A DNA stretch of 64,000 nt from Saccoglossus kowalevskii (lineage: Eukaryota > Hemichordata > Enteropneusta > Harrimaniidae), in contig NW_003107550.1 in assembly GCF_000003605.2 (NCBI RefSeq), positions 1 through 64,000 of the forward strand. The letters run 5' to 3'. The notes below the pieces were generated by a model. The model did not search any database, was not told the DNA's origin, and saw only the letters and a list, made by a program, of their open reading frames with translations. A program made the translations under genes and the position numbers. Below, one piece after another: positions 47,706 to 61,553 of this stretch (the first letter of the stretch is position 1; each line of letters begins with the position of its first letter).

Positions 47706-50235
47706 GAACCTAGGCTGATAGACCTGACTGTAGTCAAGTTTGACCACCTGGTAAATATGCTGGTTGCCAATGAACCTAGGCTGATAGACCTGACTGTAAT
47801 CAAAAGTTTGACCACCTGGTAAATATGCTGTTTGCTAATAAACTTAGGCTGATAGACCTGACTGTAATCAAGTTTGACCACCTGGTAAATATGCTAGTGG
47901 CCAATGAACCTAGGGATTATAGACCTGACTGTAATCAAGTTTAACCACCTTGTAAATATGCTAGTGGCCAATGAACCGAGGCTGATAGATCTGACTGTAA
48001 TCAAGTTTGACCACATGGTAAATATGCTGGTTGCCAATGAACCTAGGCTGATAGACCTGACTGTATTCAAGTTTGACCACCTGGTAAATATGCTGGTGGC
48101 CAATGAACCTAGGCTGATAGACGTGACTGTAATCAAGTTTGACCACCTGGTAAATATGCTGGTGGCCAATGAACCTAGGCTGATAGACCTGACTGTAATC
48201 AAGTTTGACCACCTGGTAAATATGCTGGTTGTCAATGAACCTAGGCTGATAGACCTGACTGTAATCAAAAGTTTGACCACCTGGTAAATATGCTGGTGGC
48301 CAATGAACCTAGGCTGATAGACCTGACTGTAATCAAGTTTGACCACCTGGTAAATATGCTAGTGGCCCATGAACCTAGGCTGATAGAACTGGCTGTAATC
48401 AAGTTTGACCACCTGGTAAATATGCTAGTGACCACTGAACCTAGGCTGATAGACCTGACTGTATTCAAGTTTGACCACCTGATAAATATGCTGGTTGCCA
48501 ATGAACCTCGGCTGATAGACCTGACTGTAATCAAGTTTGACCAACTGGTAAATATGCTGGTGGCCAATGAACCTAGGCTGATAGACCTGACTGTAATCAA
48601 AGGTTTGACCACCTGGTAAATATGCTTGGTGGCCAATGAACCTAGGGATTATAGACCTGACTGTAATCAAGTTTGACCACCTGGTAAATATGCTGGTTGC
48701 CAATGAACCTAGGCTGATAGACCTGACTGTAATCAAAAGTTTGACCACCTGGTAAATATGCTGGTGGCCAATGAACCTAGGCTGATAGACCTGACTGTAA
48801 TCAAGTTTGACCACCTGGTAAATATGCTAGTGGCCCATGAACCTAGGCTGATAGAACTGGCTGTAATCAAGTTTGACCACCTGGTAAATATGCTAGTGAC
48901 CACTGAACCTAGGCTGATAGACCTGACTGTATTCAAGTTTGACCACCTGATAAATATGCTGGTTGCCAATGAACCTCGGCTGATAGACCTGACTGTAATC
49001 AAGTTTGACCACCTGGTAAATATGCTGGAAGCCAATGAACCTAGGCTGATAGACCTGACTGTAGTCAAGTTTGACCACCTGGTAATATGCTGGTTGCCAA
49101 TGAACCTAGGCTGATAGACCTGACTGTAATCAAAAGTTTGACCACCTGGTAATATGCTGTTTGCTAATAAACTTAGGCTGATAGACCTGACTGTAATCAA
49201 GTTTGACCACCTGGTAAATATGCTAGTGGCCAATGAACCTAGGGATTATAGACCTGACTGTAATCAAGTTTAACCACCTTGTAAATATGCTAGTGGCCAA
49301 TGAACCGAGGCTGATAGACCTGACTGTAATCAAGTTTGACCACATGGTAAATATGCTGGTTGCCAATGAACCTAGGCTGATAGACCTGACTGTAATGAAG
49401 TTTGACCACATGGTAAATATGCTGGTTGCCAATGAACCTAGGCTGATAGACCTGACTGTATTCAAGTTTGACCACCAGGTAAATATGCTAGTGGCCAATG
49501 AACCTAGGGATTATAGACCTGACTGTAATCAAGTTTGACCACCTGGTAAATATGCTAGTGGCCAATGAATCTAGGCTGATAGACCTGACTGTAATCAAGT
49601 TTGACCACCTGGTAAATATGCTAGTGGCCAATGAACCTCGGCTGATAGACCTGACTGTAATCAAGTTTGACCACCTGGTAAATATGCTGGTTGCCAATGA
49701 ACCTAGGCTGATAGACCTGACTGTAATCAAAGGTTTGACCACCTGGTAAATATGCTTGGTGGCCAATGAACCTAGGCTGATAGACCTGACTGTAATCAAG
49801 TTTGACCACCTGGTAAATATGGTAGTGGCCAATGAACCTAGGCTGATAGACCTGACTGTAATCAAGTTTGACCACCTGGTAAATATGCTAGTGGCCAATG
49901 AACCTAGGCTGATAGACCTAACTGTAATCAAGTTTGACCACCTGGTAAATATGCTAGTGGCTAATGAACGTAGGCTGATAGACCTGACTGTAATCATGTT
50001 TGACCACCTGGTAAATATGCTAGTGGCCAATGAACCTAGGCTGATAGACCTGACCTGACTGTAATCAAGTTTGACCACCTGGTAAATATGCTAGTGGCCA
50101 ATGAACCTAGGCTGATAGACCTGACTGTAATCAAGTTTGACCATCTGGTAAATATGCTAGTGGCCAATGAACCTAGGGATTATAGACCTGACTGTAATCA
50201 AGTTTGACCACATGGTAAATATGCTGGTTGCCAAT
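47706..50235. repeat. 2,530-bp unit, copy 1 of a tandem duplication
   Basis: Spans about 38 monomers of gamma type, including GATAGACGTGACTG, the rare ATGAAGTTTGACCACATGG and ATATGGTAGTGG. Its end (GACCATCTGG, AGGGATTATAG, CACATGG) joins directly to the start of copy 2. Relative to copy 2 it has a 68-bp monomer near 48750 that is missing there and lacks a 67-mer near 49610. Unpolished-looking GGTAATATG occurs near 49082 and 49149. Confidence 0.88.
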
Positions 50236-52765
50236 GAACCTAGGCTGATAGACCTGACTGTAGTCAAGTTTGACCACCTGGTAAATATGCTGGTTGCCAA
50301 TGAACCTAGGCTGATAGACCTGACTGTAATCAAAAGTTTGACCACCTGGTAAATATGCTGTTTGCTAATAAACTTAGGCTGATAGACCTGACTGTAATCA
50401 AGTTTGACCACCTGGTAAATATGCTAGTGGCCAATGAACCTAGGGATTATAGACCTGACTGTAATCAAGTTTAACCACCTTGTAAATATGCTAGTGGCCA
50501 ATGAACCGAGGCTGATAGATCTGACTGTAATCAAGTTTGACCACATGGTAAATATGCTGGTTGCCAATGAACCTAGGCTGATAGACCTGACTGTATTCAA
50601 GTTTGACCACCTGGTAAATATGCTGGTGGCCAATGAACCTAGGCTGATAGACGTGACTGTAATCAAGTTTGACCACCTGGTAAATATGCTGGTGGCCAAT
50701 GAACCTAGGCTGATAGACCTGACTGTAATCAAGTTTGACCACCTGGTAAATATGCTGGTTGCCAAGGAACCTAGGCTGATAGACCTGACTGTAATCAAAA
50801 GTTTGACCACCTGGTAAATATGCTGGTGGCCAATGAACCTAGGCTGATAGACCTGACTGTAATCAAGTTTGACCACCTGGTAAATATGCTAGTGGCCCAT
50901 GAACCTAGGCTGATAGAACTGGCTGTAATCAAGTTTGACCACCTGGTAAATATGCTAGTGACCACTGAACCTAGGCTGATAGACCTGACTGTATTCAAGT
51001 TTGACCACCTGATAAATATGCTGGTTGCCAATGAACCTCGGCTGATAGACCTGACTGTAATCAAGTTTGACCACCTGGTAAATATGCTGGTGGCCAATGA
51101 ACCTAGGCTGATAGACCTGACTGTAATCAAAGGTTTGACCACCTGGTAAATATGCTTGGTGGCCAATGAACCTAGGGATTATAGACCTGACTGTAATCAA
51201 GTTTGACCACCTGGTAAATATGCTGGTTGCCAATGAACCTAGGCTGATAGACCTGACTGTAATCAAGTTTGACCACCTGGTAAATATGCTAGTGGCCCAT
51301 GAACCTAGGCTGATAGAACTGGCTGTAATCAAGTTTGACCACCTGGTAAATATGCTAGTGACCACTGAACCTAGGCTGATAGACCTGACTGTATTCAAGT
51401 TTGACCACCTGATAAATATGCTGGTTGCCAATGAACCTCGGCTGATAGACCTGACTGTAATCAAGTTTGACCACCTGGTAAATATGCTGGAGGCCAATGA
51501 ACCTAGGCTGATAGACCTGACTGTAGTCAAGTTTGACCACCTGGTAATATGCAGGTTGCCAATGAACCTAGGCTGATAGACCTGACTGTAATCAAAAGTT
51601 TGACCACCTGGTAAATATGCTGTTTGCTAATAAACTTAGGCTGATAGACCTGACTGTAATCAAGTTTGACCACCTGGTAAATATGCTAGTGGCCAATGAA
51701 CCTAGGGATTATAGACCTGACTGTAATCAAGTTTAACCACCTTGTAAATATGCTAGTGGCCAATGAACCGAGGCTGATAGACCTGACTGTAATCAAGTTT
51801 GACCACATGGTAAATATGCTGGTTGCCAATGAACCTAGGCTGATAGACCTGACTGTAATGAAGTTTGACCACATGGTAAATATGCTGGTTGCCAATGAAC
51901 CTAGGCTGATAGACCTGACTGTATTCAAGTTTGACCACCAGGTAAATATGCTAGTGGCCAATGAACCTAGGGATTATAGACCTGACTGTAATCAAGTTTG
52001 ACCACCTGGTAAATATGCTAGTGGCCAATGAATCTAGGCTGATAGACCTGACTGTAATCAAGTTTGACCACCTGGTAAATATGCTGGTTGCCAACGAACC
52101 TTAGGCTGATAGACCTGACTGTAATCAAGTTTGACCACCTGGTAAATATGCTAGTGGCCAATGAACCTCGGCTGATAGACCTGACTGTAATCAAGTTTGA
52201 CCACCTGGTAAATATGCTGGTTGCCAATGAACCTAGGCTGATAGACCTGACTGTAATCAAAGGTTTGACCACCTGGTAAATATGCTTGGTGGCCAATGAA
52301 CCTAGGCTGATAGACCTGACTGTAATCAAGTTTGACCGCCTGGTAAATATGGTAGTGGCCAAAGAACCTAGGCTGATAGACCTGACTGTAATCAAGTTTG
52401 ACCACCTGGTAAATATGCTAGTGGCCAATGAACCTAGGCTGATAGACCTAACTGTAATCAAGTTTGACCACCTGGTAAATATGCTAGTGGCTAATGAACG
52501 TAGGCTGATAGACCTGACTGTAATCACGTTTGACCACCTGGTAAATATGCTAGTGGCCAATGAACCTAGGCTGATAGACCTGACCTGACTGTAATCAAGT
52601 TTGACCACCTGGTAAATATGCTAGTGGCCAATGAACCTAGGCTGATAGACCTGACTGTAATCAAGTTTGACCATCTGGTAAATATGCTAGTGGCCAATGA
52701 ACCTAGGGATTATAGACCTGACTGTAATCAAGTTTGACCACATGGTAAATATGCTGGTTGCCAAT
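50236..52765. repeat. 2,530-bp unit, copy 2 of a tandem duplication
   Basis: Same order at offset 2,530, dropping to about 2,462 between 51250 and 52080 and returning to 2,530 after an added CCTTAGG 67-mer. Differences include GTTGCCAAGG near 50762 and GACCGCCTGG with GGCCAAAGAACC near 52340. GGTAATATG near 51544 matches the deletion near 49082 in copy 1. Confidence 0.88.
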
Positions 52766-53625
52766 GAACCTAGGCTGATAGACCTGACTCTATTCAAGTT
52801 TGACCACCTGGTAAATATGCTAGTGGCCAATGAACCTAGGGATTATAGACCTGACTGTAATCAAGTTTGACCACCTGGTAAATATGCTAGTGGCCAATGA
52901 ATCTAGGCTGATAGACCTGACTGTAATCAAGTTTGACCACCTGGTAAATATGCTTGTTGCCAACGAACCTTAGGCTGATAGACCTGACTGTAATCAAGTT
53001 TGACCACCTGGTAAATATGCTAGAGGCCAATGAACCTAGGCTGATAGACCTGACTGTAATCAAGTTTGACCACCTGGTAAATATGCTAGTGGCCAATGAA
53101 CCTAGGCTGATTGACCTGACTGTAATCAAGTTTGACCACCTGGTAAATATGCTGGTTGCCAATGAACCTTGCCTGATAGACCTGGCTGTATTCAAGTTTG
53201 ACCACCTGGTAAATATGCTGGTGGCCAATGAACCTAGGCTGATAGACCTGACTGTAATCAAGTTTGACCCTCTGGTAAATATGCTGTGTGCTAATAAACG
53301 TAGGCCGATAGACCTGACTGTAATAAATTTGACCACCTGGTAAATATGCTGGTGGCCAATGAACCTAGGCTGATAGACCTGACTGTAATCATGTTTGACC
53401 ACCTGATAAATATGCTGGTGGCCAAAGAACCTAGGCTGATAGACCTGAATGTAATCAAGTTTGACCACCTGGTAAATATGCTGGTGGCCAACGAACCTAG
53501 GCTGATAGACCTGACTGTAATCAAGTTTGACCACCTGGTAAATTTGCTGGTTGCCAATGAACCTAGGCTGATAGACCTGACTGTAATCAAAAGTTTGACC
53601 ACCTGGTAAATATGCTACTGGCCAA
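52766..53625. repeat. Divergent block D4, second copy
   Basis: Twin of 38520-39425. It lacks the GGCCACTG monomer, reads GACCCTCTGG near 53266 where the twin has GACCCCCTGG, and joins after ATCAAAAG to a CTACTGGCC monomer. Confidence 0.85.
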
Positions 53626-54694
53626 TGAACCTAGGGATTATAGACCTGACTGTAATCAAGTTTGACCACATGGTAATATGCTGGTTGCCAATGAACCTAG
53701 GCTGATAGACCTGACTGTATTCAAGTTTGACCACCTGGTAAATATGCTAGTGGCCAATGAACCTAGGGATTTTAGACCTGACTGTAATCAAGTTTGACCA
53801 CCTGGTAAATATGCTAGTGGCCAATGAATCTAGGCTGATAGACCTGACTGTAATCAAGTTTGACCACCTGGTAAATATGCTTGTTGCAAACGAACCTTAG
53901 GCTGATAGACCTGACTGTAATCAAGTTTGACCACCTGGTAAATATGCTAGTGGCCAATGAACCTCGGCTGATAGACCTGACTGTAATCAAGTTTGACCAC
54001 CTGGTAAATATGCTGGTTGCCAATGAACCTAGGCTGATAAACCTGACTGTAATCAAAGGTTTGACCACCTGGTAAATATGCTTGGTGGCCAATGAACCTA
54101 GGGATTATAGACCTGACTGTAATCAAGTTTGACCACCTGGTAAATATGCTGGTTGCCAAGGAACCTAGGCTGATAGACCTGACTGTAATCAAAAGTTTGA
54201 CCACCTGGTAAATATGCTGGTGGCCAATGAACCTAGGCTGATAGACCTGACTGTAATCAAGTTTGACCACCTGGTAAATATGCTAGTGGCCCATGAACCT
54301 AGGCTGATAGAACTGGCTGTAATCAAGTTTGACCACCTGGTAAATATGCTAGTGACCACTGAACCTAGGCTGATAGACCTGACTGTATTCAAGTTTGACC
54401 ACCTGATAAATATGCTGGTTGTCAATGATCCTCGGCTGATAGACCTGACTGTAATCAAGTTTGACCACCTGGTAAATATGCTGGTGGCCAATGAACCTAG
54501 GCTGATAGACCTGACTGTAATCAAGTTTGACCACCTGGTAAATATGCTAGTGGCCAATGAACCTAGGCTGATAGACCTGACTGTAATCAAGTTTGACCAC
54601 CTGGTAAATATGCTGGTGGCCAATGAACCTAGGCTGATAGACCTGACTGTAATCACGTTTGACCACCTGGTAAATATGCTGGTGGCCAGTGAAC
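53626..54694. repeat. Gamma segment with alpha tail
   Basis: AGGGATTTTAG and GTTGCAAACG near 53766-53890 are shared only with 38590-38710. 53814-54496 matches 30838-31520. It ends with ATCACG and GGCCAGTG alpha monomers. GGTAATATG near 53672 is a deletion at the left join. No gene is present. Confidence 0.8.
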
Positions 54695-55938
54695 CTAGGC
54701 TGATAGACCTGACCTGACTGTAATCAAGTTTGACCACCTGGTAAATATGCTAGTGGCCAATGAACCTAGGCTGATAGACCTGACTGTAATCAAGTTTGAC
54801 CACCTGGTAAATATGCTAGTGGCCAATGAACCTAGGCTGATAGACCTGACTGTAATCAAGTTTGACCACCTGGTAAATATGCTAGTGGCCAATGAACGTA
54901 GGCTGATAGACCTGACTGTAATCACGTTTGACCACCTGGTAAATATGCTAGTGGCCAATGAACCTAGGCTGATAGACCTGACCTGACTGTAATCAAGTTT
55001 GACCACCTGGTAAATATGCTAGTGGTCAATGAACCTAGGCTGATAGACCTGACTGTAATCAAGTTTGACCACCTGGTAAATATGCTAGTGGCCAATGAAC
55101 CTAGGCTGATAGACCTGACTGTAATCAAGTTTGACCACCTGGTAAATATGCTAGTGGCCAATGAACCTAGGGATTATAGACCTGACTGTAATCAAGTTTG
55201 ACCACATGGTAAAAATGCTGGTTGCCAATGAACCTAGGCTGATAGACCTGACTGTATTCAAGTTTGACCACCTGGTAAATATGCTAGTGGCCAATGAACC
55301 TAGGGATTATAGACCTGACTGTAATCAAGTTTGACCACCTGGTAAATATGCTAGTGGCCAATGAATCTAGGCTGATAGACCTGACTGTAATCAAGTTTGA
55401 CCACCTGGTAAATATGCTTGTTGCCAACGAACCTTAGGCTGATAGACCTGACTGTAATCAAGTTTGACCACCTGGTAAATATGCTAGTGGCCAATGAATC
55501 TAGGCTGATAGACCTGACTGTAATCAAGTTTGACCACCTGGTAAATATGCTTGTTGCCAACGAACCTTAGGCTGATAGACCTGACTGTAATCAAGTTTGA
55601 CCACCTGGTAAATATGCTAGAGGCCAATGAACCTCGGCTGATAGACCTGACTGTAATCAAGTTTGACCACCTGGTAAATATGCTAGTGGCCAATGAACCT
55701 AGGCTGATAGACCTGACTGTAATCAAGTTTGACCACCTGGTAAATATGCTGGTGGCCAATGAACCTAGGCTGATAGACCTGACTGTAATCAAGTTTGACC
55801 ACCTGGTAAATATGCTAGTGGTCAATGAACGTAGGCTGATAGACCTGACTGTAATCACGTTTGACCACCTGGTAAATTTGCTAGTGGCCAATGAACCTAG
55901 GCTGATAGACCTGACCTGACTGTAATCAAGTTTGACCA
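54695..55938. repeat. Beta/GAGGCC block, twin of 58154-59276
   Basis: Offset 3,338 for 55351-55938 (3,471 further left), the 133-bp change being two monomers of CACATGG and TATTCAAG type. The copies share consecutive GAATCTAGG/CTTGTTGCC pairs. Private to this copy is GTGGTCAATGAACGTAGG. Confidence 0.85.
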
Positions 55939-57685
55939 CCTGGTAAATATGCTAGTGACCACTGAACCTAGGCTGATAGACATGACTGTATTCAAGTTTG
56001 ACCACCTGATAAATATGCTGGTTGCCAATGAACCTCGGCTGATAGACCTGACTGTAATCAAGTTTGACCACCTGGTAAATATGCTGGTGGCCAATGAACC
56101 TAGGCTGATAGACCTGACTGTAATCAAGTTTGACCACCTGGTAAATATGCTGGTGGCCAATGAACCTAGGCTGATAGACCTGACTGTAATCACGTTTGAC
56201 CACCTGGTAAATATGCTGGTGGCCAGTGAACCTAGGCTGATAGACCTGACTGTAATCAAGTTTGACCACCTGGTAAATATGCTAGTGGCCAATGAACCTA
56301 GGCTGATAGACCTGACCTGACTGTAATCAAGTTTGACCACCTGGTAAATATGCTAGTGGCCAATGAACCTAGGCTGATAGACCTGACTGTAATCAAGTTT
56401 GACCACCTGGTAAATATGCTAGTGGCCAATGAACCTAGGCTGATAGACCTGACTGTAATCAAGTTTGACCACCTGGTAAATATGCTAGTGGCCAATGAAC
56501 GTAGGCTGATAGACCTGACTGTAATCACGTTTGACCACCTGGTAAATATGCTAGTGGCCAATGAACCTAGGCTGATAGACCTGACCTGACTGTAATCAAG
56601 TTTGACCACCTGGTAAATATGCTAGTGGCCAATGAACCTAGGCTGATAGACCTGACTGTAATCAAGTTTGACCACCTGGTAAATATGCTAGTGGCCAATG
56701 AACCTAGGCTGATAGACCTGACTGTAATCAAGTTTGACCACCTGGTAAATATGCTAGTGGCCAATGAACCTAGGGATTATAGACCTGACTGTAATCAAGT
56801 TTAACCACCTTGTAAATATGCTAGTGGCCAATGAACCGAGGCTGATAGACCTGACTGTAATCAAGTTTGACCACATGGTAAATATGCTGGTTGCCAATGA
56901 ACCTAGGCTGATAGACCTGACTGTATTCAAGTTTGACCACCTGGTAAATATGCTAGTGACCAATGAACCTAGGGATTATAGACCTGACTGTAATCAAGTT
57001 TAACCACCTGGTAAATATGCTAGTGGCCAATGAACCTAGGCTGATAGACCTGACTGTAATCAAGTTTGACCACCTGGTAAATATGCTAGTGGCCAATGAA
57101 CCTAGGCTGATAGACCTGACTGTAATCAAGTTTGACCACCTGGTAAATATGCTAGTGGCCAATGAACCTAGGCTGATAGACCTGACTGTAATCAAGTTTG
57201 ACCACCTGGTAAATATGCTAGTGGCCAATGAACGTAGGCTGATAGACCTGACTGTAATCACGTGTGACCACCTGGTAAATATGCTAGTGGCCAATGAACC
57301 TAGGCTGATAGACCTGACCTGACTGTAATCAAGTTTGACCACCTGGTAAATATGCTAGTGGCCAATGAACCTAGGCTGATAGACCTGACTGTAATCAAGT
57401 TTGACCACCTGGTAAATATGCTAGTGGCCAATGAACCTAGGCTGATAGACCTGACTGTAATCAAGTTTGACCACCTGGTAAATATGCTAGTGGCCAATGA
57501 ACCTAGGGATTATAGACCTGACTGTAATCAAGTTTAACCACCTTGTAAATATGCTAGTGGCCAATGAACCGAGGCTGATAGACCTGACTGTAATCAAGTT
57601 TGACCACATGGTAAATATGCTGGTTGCCAATGAACCTAGGCTGATAGACCTGACTGTATTCAAGTTTGACCACCTGGTAAATATG
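55939..57685. repeat. Alpha fragment and a 733-bp duplicated beta-plus unit
   Basis: An alpha unit with GACATGACTG as at 36995. Then an 11-monomer unit (8x66+67+67+71 = 733 bp) repeats from 56567 to 57300 and on. A TTTAACCACCTGG hybrid near 57000 has only half of the usual linked double variant. CACGTG lies at 57259-57264. No gene is present. Confidence 0.8.
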
Positions 57686-58153
57686 CTAGTGACCAATGAA
57701 CCTAGGGATTATAGACCTGACTGTAATCAAGTTTGACCACCTGGTAAATATGCTAGTGGCCAATGAACCTAGGCTGATAGACCTGACTGTAATCACGTTT
57801 GACCACCTGGTAAATATGCTAGTGACCACTGAACCTAGGCTAATAGACCTGACTGTATTCAAGTTTGACCACCTGATAAATATGCTGGTTGCCAATGAAC
57901 CTCGGCTGATAGACCTGACTGTAATCAAGTTTGACCACCTGGTAAATATGCTAGTGGCCAATGAACCTAGGCTGATAGACCTGACTGTAATCAAGTTTGA
58001 CCACCTGGTAAATATGCTGGTGGCCAATGAACCTAGGCTGATAGACCTGACTGTAATCACGTTTGACCACCTGGTAAATATGCTAGTGGCCAGTGAACCT
58101 AGGCTGATAGACCTGACCTGACTGTAATCAAGTTTGACCACCTGGTAAATATG
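57686..58153. repeat. Alpha 7-mer HOR, 468 bp
   Basis: Full unit with an extra ATCACG in the second monomer (near 57793), also seen at 44072. Confidence 0.9.
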
Positions 58154-59413
58154 CTAGTGGCCAATGAACCTAGGGATTATAGACCTGACTGTAATCAAGT
58201 TTGACCACCTGGTAAATATGCTAGTGGCCAATGAACCTAGGCCGATAGACCTGACTGTAATCAAGTTTGACCACCTGGTAAATATGCTAGTGGCCAATGA
58301 ACCTAGGCTGATAGACCTGACTGTAATCAAGTTTGACCACCTGGTAAATATGCTAGTGGCCAATGAACGTAGGCTGATAGACCTGACTGTAATCACGTTT
58401 GACCACCTGGTAAATATGCTAGTGGCCAATGAACCTAGGCTGATAGACCTGACCTGACTGTAATCAAGTTTGACCACCTGGTAAATATGCTAGTGGCCAA
58501 TGAACCTAGGCTGATAGACCTGACTGTAATCAAGTTTGACCACCTGGTAAATATGCTAGTGGCCAATGAACCTAGGCTGATAGACCTGACTGTAATCAAG
58601 TTTGACCACCTGGTAAATATGCTAGTGGCCAATGAACCTAGGGATTATAGACCTGACTGTAATCAAGTTTGACCACATGGTAAATATGCTAGTGGCCAAT
58701 GAATCTAGGCTGATAGACCTGACTGTAATCAAGTTTGACCACCTGGTAAATATGCTTGTTGCCAACGAACCTTAGGCTGATAGACCTGACTGTAATCAAG
58801 TTTGACCACCTGGTAAATATGCTAGTGGCCAATGAATCTAGGCTGATAGACCTGACTGTAATCAAGTTTGACCACCTGGTAAATATGCTTGTTGCCAACG
58901 AACCTTAGGCTGATAGACCTGACTGTAATCAAGTTTGACCACCTGGTAAATATGCTAGAGGCCAATGAACCTCGGCTGATAGACCTGACTGTAATCAAGT
59001 TTGACCACCTGGTAAATATGCTAGTGGCCAATGAACCTAGGCTGATAGACCTGACTGTAATCAAGTTTGACCACCTGGTAAATATGCTGGTGGCCAATGA
59101 ACCTAGGCTGATAGACCTGACTGTAATCAAGTTTGACCACCTGGTAAATATGCTAGTGGCCAATGAACGTAGGCTGATAGACCTGACTGTAATCACGTTT
59201 GACCACCTGGTAAATTTGCTAGTGGCCAATGAACCTAGGCTGATAGACCTGACCTGACTGTAATCAAGTTTGACCACCTGGTAAATATGCTAGTGGCCAA
59301 TGAACCTAGGCTGGTAGACCTGACTGTAATCAAGTTTGACCACCTGGTAAATATGCTAGTGGCCAATGAACCTAGGCTGATAGACCTGACTGTAATCAAG
59401 TTTGACCAGCTGG
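58154..59413. repeat. Beta/GAGGCC block
   Basis: Twin of 54695-55938; ends with the perfect palindrome ACCAGCTGGT at 59405-59414, as the window-start block does. GACCACATGGTAAATATGCTAGTGG near 58673 fuses two monomer types. No gene is present. Confidence 0.85.
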
Positions 59414-60280
59414 TAAATATGCTAGTGGCCAATGAACCTAGGGATTATAGACCTGACTGTAATCAAGTTTAACCACCTTGTAAATATGCTAGTGGCCAAT
59501 GAACCTAGGGATTATAGACCTGACTGTAATCAAGTTTGACCACCTGGTAAATATGCTAGTGGCCAATGAATCTAGGCTGATAGACCTGACTGTAATCAAG
59601 TTTGACCACCTGGTAAATATGCTGGTGGCCAATGAACCTAGGCTGATAGACCTGACTGTAATCAAGTTTGACCACCTGGTAAATATGCTGGTTGCCACTG
59701 AACCTAGGCTGATAGACCTGACTGTAATCAAAGGTTTGACCACCTGGTAAATATGCTGGTGCCCAATGAACCTAGGCTGATAGACCTGACTGTAATCAAG
59801 TTTGACCACCTGGTAAATATGCTGGTGGCCAATCAACCTAGGCTGATAGACCTGACTGTAATCAAGTTTGACCACCTGGTAAATATGCTAGAGGCCAATG
59901 AACCTCGGCTGATAGACCTGACTGTAATCAAGTTTGACCACCTGGTAAATATGCTAGTGGCCAATGAACCTAGGCTGATAGACCTGACTGTAATCAAGTT
60001 TGACCACCTGGTAAATATGCTAGTGGCCAATGAACCTAGGCTGATAGACCTGACTGTAATCAAGTTTGACCACCTGGTAAATATGCTAGTGGCCAATGAA
60101 CGTAGGCTGATAGACCTGACTGTAATCACGTTTGACCACCTGGTAAATATGCTAGTGGCCAATGAACCTAGGCTGATAGACCTGACCTGACTGTAATCAA
60201 GTTTGACTACCTGGTAAATATGCTAGTGGCCAATGAACCTAGGCTGATAGACCTGACTGTAATCAAGTTTGACCACCTGG
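59414..60280. repeat. Segment holding the first copy of a 467-bp duplication
   Basis: 59414-59880 recurs at 60281-60747, exactly 867 bp (13 monomers) downstream. It holds two 67-mers, GTTGCCACTG with ATCAAAGG, GGTGCCCAATG and CCAATCAACC. Between the copies is a GAGGCC/beta piece with a 71-mer and GACTACCTGG near 60206. Confidence 0.85.
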
Positions 60281-61553
60281 TAAATATGCTAGTGGCCAAT
60301 GAACCTAGGGATTATAGACCTAACTGTAATCAAGTTTAACCACCTTGTAAATATGCTAGTGGCCAATGAACCTAGGGATTATAGACCTGACTGTAATCAA
60401 GTTTGACCACCTGGTAAATATGCTAGTGGCCAATGAATCTAGGCTGATAGACCTGACTGTAATCAAGTTTGACCACCTGGTAAATATGCTGGTGGCCAAT
60501 GAACCTAGGCTGATAGACCTGACTGTAATCAAGTTTGACCACCTGGTAAATATGCTGGTTGCCACTGAACCTAGGCTGATAGACCTGACTGTAATCAAAG
60601 GTTTGACCACCTGGTAAATATGCTGGTGCCCAATGAACCTAGGCTGATAGACCTGACTGTAATCAAGTTTGACCACCTGGTAAATATGCTGGTGGCCAAT
60701 CAACCTAGGCTGATAGACCTGACTGTAATCAAGTTTGACCACCTGGTAAATATGCTAGTTGGCAATGAACCTAGGCTGATAGACCTGACTGTAATCAAGT
60801 TTGACCACCTGGTAAATATGCTAGTGGCCAATGAACCTAGGCTGATAGACCTGACTGTAATCAAGTTTGACCACCTGGCAAATATGCTACTGGCCAATGA
60901 ACCTAGACTGATAGACCTGACTGTAATCAAGTTTGACCACCTGGTAAATATGCTAGTGGCCAATGAACCTAGGCTGATAGACCTGACTGTAATCAAGTTT
61001 GACCACCTGGTAAATATGCTGGTGGCCAATGAACCTAGGCTGATAGACCTTACTGTAATCAAGTTTGACCGCTTGGTAAATATGCTAGTGGCCAATGAAC
61101 CTAGGCTGATAGACCTGACTGTAATCAAGTTTGACCACCTGGTAAATATGCTAGTGGCCAATGAACCTAAGGCTGATAGACCTGACTGTAATCAAGTTTG
61201 ACCACCTGGTAAATATGCTGGTTGCCAACGAACCTAAGGCTGATAGACCTGACTGTAATCAAGTTTGACCACCTGGTAAATATGCTTGTGGCCAATGAAC
61301 CTAGGCTGATAGACCTGACTGTAATCAAGTTTGACCACCTGGTAAATATGCTAGTGGCCAATGAACCTAGGCTGATAGACCTGACTGTAATCAAGTTTGA
61401 CCACCTGATAAATATGCTGGTGGCCAATGAACCTCGGCTGATAGACCTGACTGAAATCAAGTTTGACCACCTGGTAAATATGCTGGTGGCCAGTGAACCT
61501 AGGCTGATAGACCTGACCTGACTGTAATCAAGTTTGACCACCTGGTAAATATG
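60281..61553. repeat. Delta D1 run, fourth full copy
   Basis: 60620-61201 matches 35031-35612 and 21269-21850. GACCGCTTGG near 61068 is a local change. At about 61390 it jumps from D2 start to CTGATAAAT/CTGAAATC monomers, skipping the middle of D2, and ends in a GGCCAGTG 71-mer. No gene is present. Confidence 0.85.
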
